60,772 nucleotides of DNA from Rhodovastum atsumiense (GTDB lineage: Bacteria > Pseudomonadota > Alphaproteobacteria > Acetobacterales > Acetobacteraceae), in the NCBI RefSeq assembly GCF_937425535.1, contig NZ_OW485607.1, positions 1 to 60,772 of the forward strand, given 5' to 3'. Position 1 is the stretch's first letter; each line of letters begins with the position of its first letter. A program made the position numbers and the translations under genes. Below the pieces are notes generated by a model that searched no databases, was not told where the DNA came from, and saw only the letters and a program-made list of their open reading frames with translations. Positions 24,557 through 33,119 of this stretch are shown here, piece after piece.

Positions 24557-25261
24557 ATGCTTGCAATTTCATCACTTGCGCCGCTTTTCCCCGGCTTTAC
24601 TGCGCCGAAGACCTACGCCGCCTACCCGGTGTGGGCCGACAGCACGACCAAGACTGTGAAGTTCGTCGCGCTGTCCAAGAAGGCCGCCGTGCGGCTTTAT
24701 CACCGCGCCCGCGATTTCGACCGCCGCACGCACGAGCCCGGCAAGCACGGCGGCGTGGTGGGCCGTACCGCCCTTGCCGTCCTGCACGCCCTGCTCTTCG
24801 ATTTTCTGAACTACCGGACCGGACGGCTGGACCCGTCCTGGCAAGCGCTCGCCTTCAAAGCCGGCGTGGCCTATTCTAGCGTTGGCCGTGCCCTGAAGCG
24901 CCTCAAGGCGCTCGGCATGCTGTTCTGGCTGCGCCGCTGCACCGAGACCCACGACGCGGACGGGCGCTTCCTGCTGAAGCAGGACACGAACGCCTATGCC
25001 GTGCTGCCGGAAAGCCAGTGGCTTGGCTATGTGGCGCCACCGGCGCCGCCACCGCCCGCGCCTGGCACCTGGGGCGATCACCCGCCCCTGCCCGACGCCC
25101 TTACGGCGGCGATGGCCGAGCAGCGTCACGGCGGCACCCTGGAAAGCGTGGTGCGGGCGCTCGAAAGCGAACCGGACAACGGCGTGGCCGCCATACTCGC
25201 GCGCCTTGGGCGGGCGGTCCAGAAGGCGGAGTCCGGGAAATCCTCCGGACTCTCACAGTGA
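24557..25261 (+). CDS. winged-helix plasmid protein, possibly replication-related
   Basis: The ATG at 24557 has AGGAAG upstream. The 234 residues contain a winged-helix pattern around residues 70-120 (LDPSWQALAFKAGVAYSSVGRALKRLKALGML is the recognition region) and a Pro-rich linker after 155. Proteins of this type lie near replication or transfer genes on alphaproteobacterial plasmids. Since RepA with iterons is 600 bases away, this may be an accessory replication factor, the initiator of a second merged replicon, or a transfer regulator. Confidence 0.55.
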   Translation: MLAISSLAPLFPGFTAPKTYAAYPVWADSTTKTVKFVALSKKAAVRLYHRARDFDRRTHEPGKHGGVVGRTALAVLHALLFDFLNYRTGRLDPSWQALAFKAGVAYSSVGRALKRLKALGMLFWLRRCTETHDADGRFLLKQDTNAYAVLPESQWLGYVAPPAPPPPAPGTWGDHPPLPDALTAAMAEQRHGGTLESVVRALESEPDNGVAAILARLGRAVQKAESGKSSGLSQ

Positions 25262-25416
25262 GAGAGAACCCTTAACCTCCCTAGAAATATAACTATGCCG
25301 TAGCTCTTTTTGCACAGCAGTGAACAAGGAAGCGGACACGCCCTAACGGGCGTGCGGATCATCGCGCCCTCTCGGGCGCCGTGGGGAGGGGCGCTGCCCC
25401 TCCCCCTTCCCCTCCT

Positions 25417-25438
25417 CGGGATATTTGAACAAGGAAAT
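25417..25438. repeat. 22-base dispersed repeat, copy 1
   Basis: A 22-base sequence beginning CGGGATATTTG occurs here and identically at 47671-47692. Both copies follow a small hairpin of the form GAGGGG-loop-CCCCTC. It resembles the intergenic REP-like elements common in alphaproteobacteria. Confidence 0.6.
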
Positions 25439-25507
25439 GCGGGGGAAGAAGGATTGTTGCTGCCAGGTCTTTTCCTGGATCCCGCGCCGCGCACGGCAAA
25501 AGGCGGG

Positions 25508-25666
25508 CTATGCCGGAACGTCCACCCAGCCGCCTCCGGCCACCCATGAGGCCAATGCCGCCTCCACGAACGCCAGTCGCGCCACGCCATCGGCGACGGT
25601 GGGAAAATCGAGCGCCAGCGGATCGGCGGCCAGGCCGGTGAGCCGTGTGCGCCGCAAGGAAACCAT
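25508..25666 (-). pseudogene. C-terminal fragment of a Gfo/Idh/MocA-type oxidoreductase
   Basis: From an ATG at 25666, 52 residues read MVSLRRTRLTGLAADPLALD, then FPTVADGVARLAFVEAALAS and GGGWVDVPA before a stop. This fits the last 40-50 residues of NAD-dependent sugar oxidoreductases, where a GV..MAFIEA helix precedes the end. No upstream part is present, so this is a remnant left by rearrangement. The rest of 25262-25784 shows no other gene. Confidence 0.45.
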
Positions 25667-25784
25667 GGCCGACAGACTTTGGCATCGGCAAAAAGCGGAC
25701 TGTGAATTTGGAAAATGCGCTCTGGGCCGTTATCGCCCAGAGGTATAATTTACGATGAAAAACTAAACCGTCCGGCAAGGCCGC

Positions 25785-25804
25785 GTGCGAACTCTTGGCG
25801 GAGC
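25785..25804 (+). repeat. iteron copy after repA
   Basis: GTGCGAACTCTTGGCGGAGC matches the copy at 26755-26774 exactly and the inverted copies near 26815, 26882 and 26902. It touches the repA stop codon at 25805, so the initiator gene is bracketed by its own presumed binding sites. Confidence 0.7.
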
Positions 25805-26719
25805 TTATCGCGCGCTGACCAGTTTCGGCGCGACGGGCGGTTTCGACGGGTGCAACACCAGGCCGCCATCCTCGACTTCGACCTTGGCGTCTGGATAGAC
25901 GGCCAGGGCCAAGGCGAGGTTGGGAAGAAACCGGCGGCGGAAGATGTCCATGCGCCCCACCGAGGCGCCAAACTGGACCTTCAGGGCGGCCCAGGACACG
26001 GGGCGCGGGGCCGGCAGGACATGAAGGCGATAGGCCAGCCAGCAGTAGATGTCGATCGCCTGCGAGTTGTTCGACACCGCTTTGATGGCGGCGTCCTCAA
26101 GCGGCACGGGATGCTGCTGGAGCTGGCGGAAGAAGCCGTCCGACAGCGTCACGCTTTCGGCGAACAGGCCTTCCTGCGGTCCGGCGCCGACGAACATGGC
26201 CGTCTCGACGACGTTATGGCGCATGACGCCCGCGCGTTCTTTGGCACGCATGTGAAACGAGAAGGTGCAGAAGGTGATCCGCTCGGCCTGGTCGCGCACG
26301 GCGGCGATGTTCTTGCCGGCGCAAGGAATGCCCATCTTCCCGAACCATTGCCGCAGGCTGCGGCCGAGTTCCACGTTCCGGCTGCTGGTGCGCAAAGCTT
26401 CGGTCTGGAGATAGATCAGGATCAGGCGCGCGCGGCTGCCGTAGGGAACGCCGACGGGAATGGGCGTATCGCCCTCGCCCATTCGCATCCCCGGCTCGAC
26501 GATGAGGCCGACATGCTCGCCTTTGATTTGCCAGCCCTCGCCGTCGGGCAGCCGCTTGTGCGGCAAGGCGGCTTGGCACCAGCCGGAATAGAGGAGGCCA
26601 ATGCCGCCGTCCTCATTCGCCAGGTAGGAGGCGGCCGCCTCGATGACGTCCCGGCTCAGGCCGCCCGCGAGCGCGGCCTGCTTCCCGTGCGCCATCAGGA
26701 TGTCATGCACCTCGCCCAT
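25805..26719 (-). CDS. repA: RepA replication initiator (plasmid RPA family)
   Basis: The 304-residue protein has the typical RPA-type RepA content: MRMGEGDTPIPVGVPYGSRARLILIYLQTEA, then WFGKMGIPCAGKNIAAV, then the C-terminal IDIYCWLAYRLHVL and FRRRFLPNLALALAVYP. This family binds iterons and loads host replication proteins. Iterons lie on both sides of the gene, supporting the call. It is transcribed toward the winged-helix gene. Confidence 0.9.
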   Translation of the reverse strand: MGEVHDILMAHGKQAALAGGLSRDVIEAAASYLANEDGGIGLLYSGWCQAALPHKRLPDGEGWQIKGEHVGLIVEPGMRMGEGDTPIPVGVPYGSRARLILIYLQTEALRTSSRNVELGRSLRQWFGKMGIPCAGKNIAAVRDQAERITFCTFSFHMRAKERAGVMRHNVVETAMFVGAGPQEGLFAESVTLSDGFFRQLQQHPVPLEDAAIKAVSNNSQAIDIYCWLAYRLHVLPAPRPVSWAALKVQFGASVGRMDIFRRRFLPNLALALAVYPDAKVEVEDGGLVLHPSKPPVAPKLVSAR

Positions 26720-26754
26720 GCCGCTACCCTGCCTCGGACCGGGCTGGGCCGGAA

Positions 26755-26936
26755 GTGCGAACTCTTGGCGGAGCAGCTACTAGGAAGGCTATTTGGATTC
26801 TATGTACTAGTTTGTCCGCCAAGAGTTCTCGGGATAACTCCGCTAAGGGATTGAATCTCCCAGATTGCCGGCAGGGGGCGTTCCGCCAAGAGTTCGCACC
26901 GGCTCCGCCAAGAGTTCGCACCCGGCCTGTGGATAG
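26755..26936. other. iteron cluster, probable origin of replication
   Basis: Upstream of repA the iteron core TCCGCCAAGAGTTC and its complement occur at 26755-26774 (forward), about 26815-26828 (reverse, shorter match), 26882-26900 (reverse) and 26902-26921 (reverse). A DnaA-box-like TGTGGATAG is at 26928-26936. An AT-rich stretch lies between the first two iterons. This is the most probable replication origin. The rest of 26937-27134 shows no gene. Confidence 0.75.
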
Positions 26937-27134
26937 CTCGGGCAGCGGAAATGGTCTCAGGACGGCGACTCAGCGACTCGGGAATGCCAAGAACGGTGCT
27001 GATAAGGAATGGACAACGCTATCCGCGTTCCCAGCTCCGGCAATCAATTTCAACCCTGAGCTGAATATGAATATAGAAACCATCTCTTAAGTAAGGCATA
27101 AAGGCGTCTCTCACGAGGTGGTTGGAAAGCAGAA

Positions 27135-28007
27135 ATGAAGGCTCTGAAATGGATCGGCGGCTTGATGCTCTCTTTGATCATCCTTGGCAGCCTTCTGCCA
27201 AAAGGCCCGCCCCCAGCTTGGGATGCCTATGTCAAATATTCGGCCGAAGACGGGGTCAAAGATAGATTGCGCGATCCGGATTCAGCAGAGTTCAAAAATG
27301 TATTTGTTCGAAGTCTTGACGAGAATACACGAGCTGTCTGTGGACTTATAAACGCAAAAAACGGTTTTGGTGGACGTGTTGGTTTTACACCATTTTTGGT
27401 GATCTTTAAAAAATCAGGAGATCAAGCGCTAAGAAGTCCCGCTTTACTTGCTTCTGAAAGCATTGGTGGTGGGGTTTCCGCGGACGTTTCGGCAGGTGCA
27501 ATTCAGCTTGCCTGCTTTGGCAATCCTCAACCCCCGGCGGCGCCGCCAGCACCAGCGTCGAAGATTGAAGAAAAAGGCATCCCGAACACTGCGGCGCTCA
27601 ACAACACGCTTGAGCGACTTCGCGCCTTGCAGCGCCAGCAGCAGACCGAACGTGCCGCGCCTGCCCCTATGGGCAACGGAGACAACCCAAAGGGTTTGTC
27701 TGATCGGCTTTCGAGTAGCCAGCTCAGCGCTATCGGCGAACGCATACGGGAGTGCTGGAGCAAGGATGCTGGCGCACTCGATTTGGAGAAAATGCAGGCA
27801 AAGCTACTGGTGACGGTGGGCGCCGACGGTGTGGCCCGCGAGGCGATGATAGCCCCTGAGGACCGCGGACGCCTTAACGACCCGCGCTTTCGCGTTTTTG
27901 CCGAACGTGCTGTACGCGCTGCTCTTAACCCGCGGTGCGCGACCTTGCCTATACCGAAAGGTCTAATCGGCAGCGTTGGTATAGTGAGAGTAACATTCAG
28001 ACCATAA
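27135..28007 (+). CDS. exported protein with TolA-like C-terminal domain
   Basis: There is a hydrophobic N-terminus (WIGGLMLSLIILGSLLP), then a domain with VKDRLRDPDSAEFKNVFV and CGLINAKNGFGGRVGF, a pattern seen in several small exported proteins of phages and proteobacteria. A Gln/Pro-rich linker follows. The C-terminal 85 residues (IRECW, KLLVTVGADGVAREAMI, FAERAVRAAL) resemble the TolA/TonB-type periplasmic domain. It has 290 residues. Probably periplasmic or anchored in the inner membrane; role on the plasmid unknown. Confidence 0.6.
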   Translation: MKALKWIGGLMLSLIILGSLLPKGPPPAWDAYVKYSAEDGVKDRLRDPDSAEFKNVFVRSLDENTRAVCGLINAKNGFGGRVGFTPFLVIFKKSGDQALRSPALLASESIGGGVSADVSAGAIQLACFGNPQPPAAPPAPASKIEEKGIPNTAALNNTLERLRALQRQQQTERAAPAPMGNGDNPKGLSDRLSSSQLSAIGERIRECWSKDAGALDLEKMQAKLLVTVGADGVAREAMIAPEDRGRLNDPRFRVFAERAVRAALNPRCATLPIPKGLIGSVGIVRVTFRP

Positions 28008-28044
28008 ATGTTGTGATGATTATATAATACAACAGCATCGCGAA

Positions 28045-28544
28045 CCAGATGATGCGGCACTGCAGAGTGTGCGATCTGCGCGACCGGGCACTGATCGCGA
28101 CTGTCATCTATGGCTTCGCATACATCGGAGCAGTGCTCAAGATAAGGGGGGAGAATTAGAACCGAAAGGCTCGGATCGGCTCATTCGTCTGCATGAAAAA
28201 GGCGGCAAGGAACATCTCATACCCTGCTATCACGCACGCCTCCACCAAAATTCTGCACGCCTCCAACCGAGGCAACCGGCATCAGCGAAGTCAAAAAGGA
28301 CGCCATTCCAACATCAACCCATGACGCACGACTGACATGGCACGCGCACGCTAGCCGTCCGTTTCCTGGGCTGATTGGCAAGCACAGTTTCCAGGCAATC
28401 GGTACTAAATCGTATCTTTTCAATAAGGAATTGTTAGAGCATGCTCAGGCTGTAACGGCGCATGAGGGCCCACGAACGACCAAGCTCCATGACCGGCCGA
28501 AGGAGCGATTAAGCCAGGATAAAGACGAAAAGAGCAGACTATGA
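28045..28544 (+). pseudogene. decayed tyrosine integrase
   Basis: Pieces in different frames match the intact integrase at 59501-60508. LRDRALIATVIYGFAYIGAVL corresponds to LRDRALIGVMTYTFARIGAVV, RLIRLHEKGGKEH corresponds to RLHEKGGKRH, and TAHEGPRTTKLHDR corresponds to AAHESPRTTKLYDR. The catalytic Arg is Tyr and the catalytic Tyr is His, with frame breaks between blocks, so it is dead. It ends at the TGA overlapping 28541, just before the first Hachiman-like locus. Confidence 0.8.
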
Positions 28545-28609
28545 ATTCTCCGTCCTGCATAGGTGTTAGCGATCTCCTTCCTACAACCCTTTTGGAAGGA
28601 GACAAATAC

Positions 28610-29386
28610 ATGGTTCAATTCCAAGATTGGTGTATTACCGCCGAGACGGTTATTGGCCATCACGCACTTCGCGTTCTCTCTGGCGACCCAGCGCGATTGG
28701 ATGTCGGCGTCACTACTACGGCAGCAATCATTCCCAGCCATTATGCTGCTGAAGAGCAAGTCTCCCGTATCCTAGCGCGTCTTGGCAAAATAAGAGCAGC
28801 CAAACTCATTGAAAATAAACTGCCAACCACGAAATCAATCCGATCCGGTGACCTGGGTGAAATTTTGGCAACAGAATACATCGCCAGCAACACGACTTAC
28901 TTGATTCCGATCAAGCGGCTGCGGTGGAAGGATCATCGGAATATGGCCATGCGCGGCGACGATGTTATCGGTATCGCGCAAGACCAGACAACAGGCCGCC
29001 TTCATTTTCTGAAGACGGAGGCTAAGAGCCGGGCCACCCTAAGCGCTGGCGTTGTCGCCGAGGCTCGCGCCGGCCTTGATAAGGACGGCGGTTTGCCATC
29101 AGCCCATGCGCTATCGTTCATCTCGGCGCGTCTTCTGGAGCTTGGCCATCTCGCGCTTGCCGATGCGATCGACGACGCGCAATTAAAACACGGCATACCC
29201 GTATATAGCGTAAAGCACTTGCTGTTTACGTTTTCCGGCAACGGGCCCACTACCCATCTCGCGGCGTCGCTTCAGGGTTACACGGGCCCGGTCGTGCAGT
29301 GGGCCGTGGGACTCCACGTGACGGACCATGCGGCCTTTGTCGGGAACGTCTACGACCAGGTGATCGCCAATGCCAACAACGATTGA
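28610..29386 (+). CDS. hamA: HamA-like nuclease (Hachiman locus 1)
   Basis: HamA/AbpA C-terminal (DUF1837) proteins are the nuclease half of Hachiman-type anti-phage systems. This 258-residue copy has SGDLGEILATEY near residue 80, MRGDDVIGI near 113 and the (D/E)xK element LKTEAKS near 134. GDD plus EAK would form the PD-(D/E)xK site. The ATG at 28610 has a strong GGAAGGAG site, better than the ATG at 28541 that overlaps the dead integrase. It overlaps the helicase gene by 17 bases. It is quite unlike the second copy at 40012. Confidence 0.8.
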   Translation: MVQFQDWCITAETVIGHHALRVLSGDPARLDVGVTTTAAIIPSHYAAEEQVSRILARLGKIRAAKLIENKLPTTKSIRSGDLGEILATEYIASNTTYLIPIKRLRWKDHRNMAMRGDDVIGIAQDQTTGRLHFLKTEAKSRATLSAGVVAEARAGLDKDGGLPSAHALSFISARLLELGHLALADAIDDAQLKHGIPVYSVKHLLFTFSGNGPTTHLAASLQGYTGPVVQWAVGLHVTDHAAFVGNVYDQVIANANND

Positions 29387-32300
29387 AGCCATTCAGGCCG
29401 AGATCGAAGCCGCGGCTACGCCGGGATTTCGCGGTCGCCTCATCGCACGCGGCCAAGCGAGGGCTATGATTTGGCGCGACGGGGCGCTTCCAGCGGATGC
29501 TCCCGCTTTCTCCCCCCAGCTTAGCTACGACCTCCACTCGTATGGTTATTCACTCCTTGGACTCGGTCTCCGCCTGCGTGACCTCGGGGGTGATCCCGCG
29601 CGCGCGCGCATTGCCTTTGAGCAAGCTGCTACTGCGCTTGAAGCGGTCATGGCCAAAGGCAATCGTGGCGACAGCGACCGCGACTTTCATTTCGTCATGG
29701 CCGCCGCCGCATACCATCTCGCGAGGCTTTCGGCGCGCGCCTATTCGCTACTCGTTATCGTGTTGGGAGAAAGCAATTTCTCGCCCATCGAACGTGCCAT
29801 CGCCCAGCTCATGCTTCGAGACTTCAATGCGCTTGATGACCTGGTCATGAGCTTTCGAGCCTATGGCACCGGCAGTGACGAGCGGATCACAGCAGCTTTC
29901 GAAGCCTATCTCAATCAGGACGAGCCTCAGGCTGCTGATGGTGCTGATTCAGAGCACTCGTCATTCATTTTGGATGGTATCGACCTTGCGTTGACAGACA
30001 ATTTCTTGGCGGCCATGTCGATCTTTCGGGCTGCTCTGGAGCATGGCGAGCAAGCTCTTGTCAACGAGGCGCTGACGCGTCTGCGGGAGGGTCAAAATAT
30101 TTGTGGAGAACTGAATCTTTTACCCCAATGGTGGGCGCACCGGGTTGCCATTCACCTTCTTTCCGACCTGTGGGATTCGACATTTCACGTTCGGCTTCCC
30201 GCCAACCCGTCGGGGGGATCTGCACCGTTGTGGCCATCTTTGCGAGAACTCTTCATTGCATCTCTCATGCGCCGTCCAAGGGCCGAAGTCGATCTGTGGC
30301 CTTCACAGATCGATGCTGCTGTGCGGGCGGTCAATCAGACTGATGACCTCGTGGTGTCGCTTCCTACCAGCGCCGGCAAGACGCGTATCGCTGAACTCTG
30401 TATTCTGCGATGCCTCGCTTCAGGCAAGCGGGTGGTCTTCATCACCCCTTTGCGGGCGCTCTCGGCTCAGACCGAGACAGCCTTGCAGCGGACATTCTTT
30501 CCTTTAGGCAGAACGATCTCGGCCCTTTACGGTAGCGTCGGTGTCAGCGGCCTCGACGAAGATGCCATTCGCGAGCGGCATATCGTGGTTGCAACACCCG
30601 AGAAGATCGATTTCGCATTGCGCAACGACCCCAGCCTGCTCGACGACGTAGGATTGCTAGTGTTCGACGAAGGCCATATGATCGGGCCCGGCGAGCGCGA
30701 GGTTCGCTACGAGGTCCAGATTCAGCGGCTGTTGAAGCGATCGGACGCGTCTCAGCGGCGCATCGTCTGCCTTTCGGCGATTCTTCCAGACGGTGATCAG
30801 CTAGAGGATTTCGCCAACTGGCTGCGCCGAGACCAGCCAGGGGGCCTCGTTAAGAACGATTGGCGGCCAACGCGGCTCCGGTATGGAGAGGTCACTTGGA
30901 ACGGCCAGACCGCGTTGCTCAGCTTGCGGGTCGGCGAAGAACGTCCTTTCGTACCACGCTTCCTGACAGCGTTTACGCCACCTTTGTTTATTCGCCCCAA
31001 GCGGCAGCGAACGCGAGTCTTTCCTGACGATCAGCGTGAGCTTTGCTTGGCCACAGCGTGGCGCCTTGTTGAGGACGGCCAGACTATCCTGATTTTTTGT
31101 CCGGAGCGACGCAGCGTTGAACCCTTCGCCGAGGTAATCATCGACCTCCATGAGCGCGGTGCGCTCAAGTCGTTGCTCACTATCGAGCCGTCCAAACTCG
31201 CTACCGCATTGGCCCTCGGGCAAGAGTGGCTCGGCCAGGGTCATGCGATCCTCAGGTGCCTTGAACTCGGGGTTGCATTGCATCACGGGGCTTTGCCGAC
31301 CGCCTATCGCAAGGAGGTCGAGCGTCTTCTGCGCGAAGGCGTGCTCAAGGTCACGATTTCATCGCCGACCTTAGCTCAAGGCCTCAATCTGTCGGCGACC
31401 GTCGTCATAATGCATTCTCTGTTCCGCCGCGGTGAGCTCATCGAGATATCGGAGTTTAAGAACGTCATTGGCCGCGCTGGCCGAGCCTACATCGATGTCG
31501 AGGGACTGGTTCTCTACCCAGTTTTTGATGGCGATCCATACCACCTCTCCCAATGGGATCGGCTCATCACCAACCTTGGCTCGCGTGAGATGGAAAGTGG
31601 TTTAGTACGTCTGGTGCTGGAGCTGTTGGTCCGCATGCACAACAGGACTGGTGGCACTTTGCAGCAGCTTGCCGACTACGTCGTGAACAACCCCGCTGCT
31701 TGGACATTTCCCGAGATACCAAACGAGAAGCCGCAGATTCGCGAACACGCATTTTTATCGTGGCAACGGAACCTAGCCACCCTAGACACAGCGATTCTGA
31801 GCCTGATCGGGGAAAATGATATCCCTGATCACAGCGTTGAGGAGACCTTGGACCGCATCCTCCAGTCATCTCTTTGGGAACGTAGCCTCAAGCGCCGGCC
31901 CCAAGACCACCAGCTGGTGCTGAAGACCGCATTCGTTGCCCGCAGCAAGGTCATATGGGCGCAGTCGACATCCGTTCGCCGACGCGGCTATTTTCTTGCT
32001 GGCATTGGCCTTGAGAGCGGTCTCGCTCTCGACGCCATTGCTGCAGAATGCAACGAGCTTCTCGTGACCGCCAATAATGCCATCTTCGCCTTTGAAGCTG
32101 AGGATGCGATTGCCGCAATTACCAGTATAGCCGAGCGCGTGTTCAGCTTCTATCCCTTTGCGCCTGATCCTATGCCACCCAATTGGCGGGCGATCTTGCG
32201 CTGCTGGTTGCTTGGTGAGCCGCTCGCAGCCGTCGCCGCTGACCAGGAATCTGACACGCTCCAATTCGTCGAGGGCGGATTGGTATATCGGCTGCCATGG

Positions 32301-32909
32301 GCGATGGAAGCGATCCGGGTGCGTGGAATCGCAAACGGCGATATTATCGACGATACATTCGGCCTGCGCCTTGAGGATTACGATCTGCGTTTTGCCGTTT
32401 GCGCCGTGGAGACCGGCACTCTCAATCGTTCAGCTTCAATATTGATTCAAGCAGGATTCAATTCCCGCATCGCGGCAATCAAAGTTGTTAATGATACCGG
32501 CGCCACCTTTTCTACCGCGGCCGAGCTTAACCAGTGGTTAGGTTCGGAAGTTGTGGCGGCTTGGAGTGCGTTGCCTGATTGGCCGACGCCTGAAACGCAG
32601 GTGATGTGGGCGACCTTCAGCCGGGATTTTGTGCCTCATGAAGGCAACACCTGGACTAGTCGACGCTATTGGGCTTCGGTGGCGTGGAATTCTAGCACCG
32701 CGCCGCGCTCAGGCACACCTGTCCGTCTATTTCACCTGGATGGCCGGCCTGCGGTGCTGTCTGTCGACGGTCTGCCTATCGGCACGCTGAAAGCGCCGTT
32801 GAACCCCAATCGGCGTGGCCTCCTGCGGGGAGTGGTCGGAGATGAAGCCGGAAAAATCCTGCTGACGTACCTCGGTCCTGAAGATCTCTGGCTAAAGAAT
32901 ATAGCTTAG
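29370..32909 (+). CDS. hamB: HamB-like helicase, 1,179 residues (Hachiman locus 1)
   Basis: Superfamily 2 helicase partner of HamA. A helical N-terminal region of about 300 residues precedes Walker A LPTSAGKTR near 328, the DEGH box near 431, a motif SPTLAQGLNLSATVV, and motif VI NVIGRAGRAY near 705, as in Ski2-like helicases. About 450 further residues follow. At 1,179 residues it is far longer than the second HamB at 40871 (708 residues). In studied Hachiman systems the helicase senses abnormal DNA and controls the nuclease. Overlap with hamA supports an obligate pair. Confidence 0.82.
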   Translation: MPTTIEAIQAEIEAAATPGFRGRLIARGQARAMIWRDGALPADAPAFSPQLSYDLHSYGYSLLGLGLRLRDLGGDPARARIAFEQAATALEAVMAKGNRGDSDRDFHFVMAAAAYHLARLSARAYSLLVIVLGESNFSPIERAIAQLMLRDFNALDDLVMSFRAYGTGSDERITAAFEAYLNQDEPQAADGADSEHSSFILDGIDLALTDNFLAAMSIFRAALEHGEQALVNEALTRLREGQNICGELNLLPQWWAHRVAIHLLSDLWDSTFHVRLPANPSGGSAPLWPSLRELFIASLMRRPRAEVDLWPSQIDAAVRAVNQTDDLVVSLPTSAGKTRIAELCILRCLASGKRVVFITPLRALSAQTETALQRTFFPLGRTISALYGSVGVSGLDEDAIRERHIVVATPEKIDFALRNDPSLLDDVGLLVFDEGHMIGPGEREVRYEVQIQRLLKRSDASQRRIVCLSAILPDGDQLEDFANWLRRDQPGGLVKNDWRPTRLRYGEVTWNGQTALLSLRVGEERPFVPRFLTAFTPPLFIRPKRQRTRVFPDDQRELCLATAWRLVEDGQTILIFCPERRSVEPFAEVIIDLHERGALKSLLTIEPSKLATALALGQEWLGQGHAILRCLELGVALHHGALPTAYRKEVERLLREGVLKVTISSPTLAQGLNLSATVVIMHSLFRRGELIEISEFKNVIGRAGRAYIDVEGLVLYPVFDGDPYHLSQWDRLITNLGSREMESGLVRLVLELLVRMHNRTGGTLQQLADYVVNNPAAWTFPEIPNEKPQIREHAFLSWQRNLATLDTAILSLIGENDIPDHSVEETLDRILQSSLWERSLKRRPQDHQLVLKTAFVARSKVIWAQSTSVRRRGYFLAGIGLESGLALDAIAAECNELLVTANNAIFAFEAEDAIAAITSIAERVFSFYPFAPDPMPPNWRAILRCWLLGEPLAAVAADQESDTLQFVEGGLVYRLPWAMEAIRVRGIANGDIIDDTFGLRLEDYDLRFAVCAVETGTLNRSASILIQAGFNSRIAAIKVVNDTGATFSTAAELNQWLGSEVVAAWSALPDWPTPETQVMWATFSRDFVPHEGNTWTSRRYWASVAWNSSTAPRSGTPVRLFHLDGRPAVLSVDGLPIGTLKAPLNPNRRGLLRGVVGDEAGKILLTYLGPEDLWLKNIA

Positions 32910-33119
32910 CTACTTGGGGTCGCGACCCAAAGCCGGACTGCGAGGCAGATGTTAGGCTGTGTCGGTATAGTTTCAGCACCCTTCGCCGATTTGCTGCTGC
33001 GACTGACCGTCAGTGCAGCATCGACGCTTGTGGTGTTCCTTGCTGAAACTCACAACAATATGCAGATTTTCCGCCGTCTCGTGGATCGCAGCCATCAAGC
33101 GGCTGCGGTAGCGCTTATA
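32910..33119. other. gap between hamB locus 1 and IS630
   Basis: No gene is evident. A 12-base palindrome, GGGTCGCGACCC, at 32917-32928 directly after the hamB stop may act as a weak terminator. Further on AGTTTCAGCA and its inverse TGCTGAAACT lie about 70 bases apart, possibly an old element end. Confidence 0.35.

Noticed and set aside
28610-32909. Locus 1 as a plain AbpAB system
   Set aside because: The nuclease core fits the shared AbpA/HamA domain, but protein lengths do not match what I know of AbpA and AbpB, so Hachiman-like was used.
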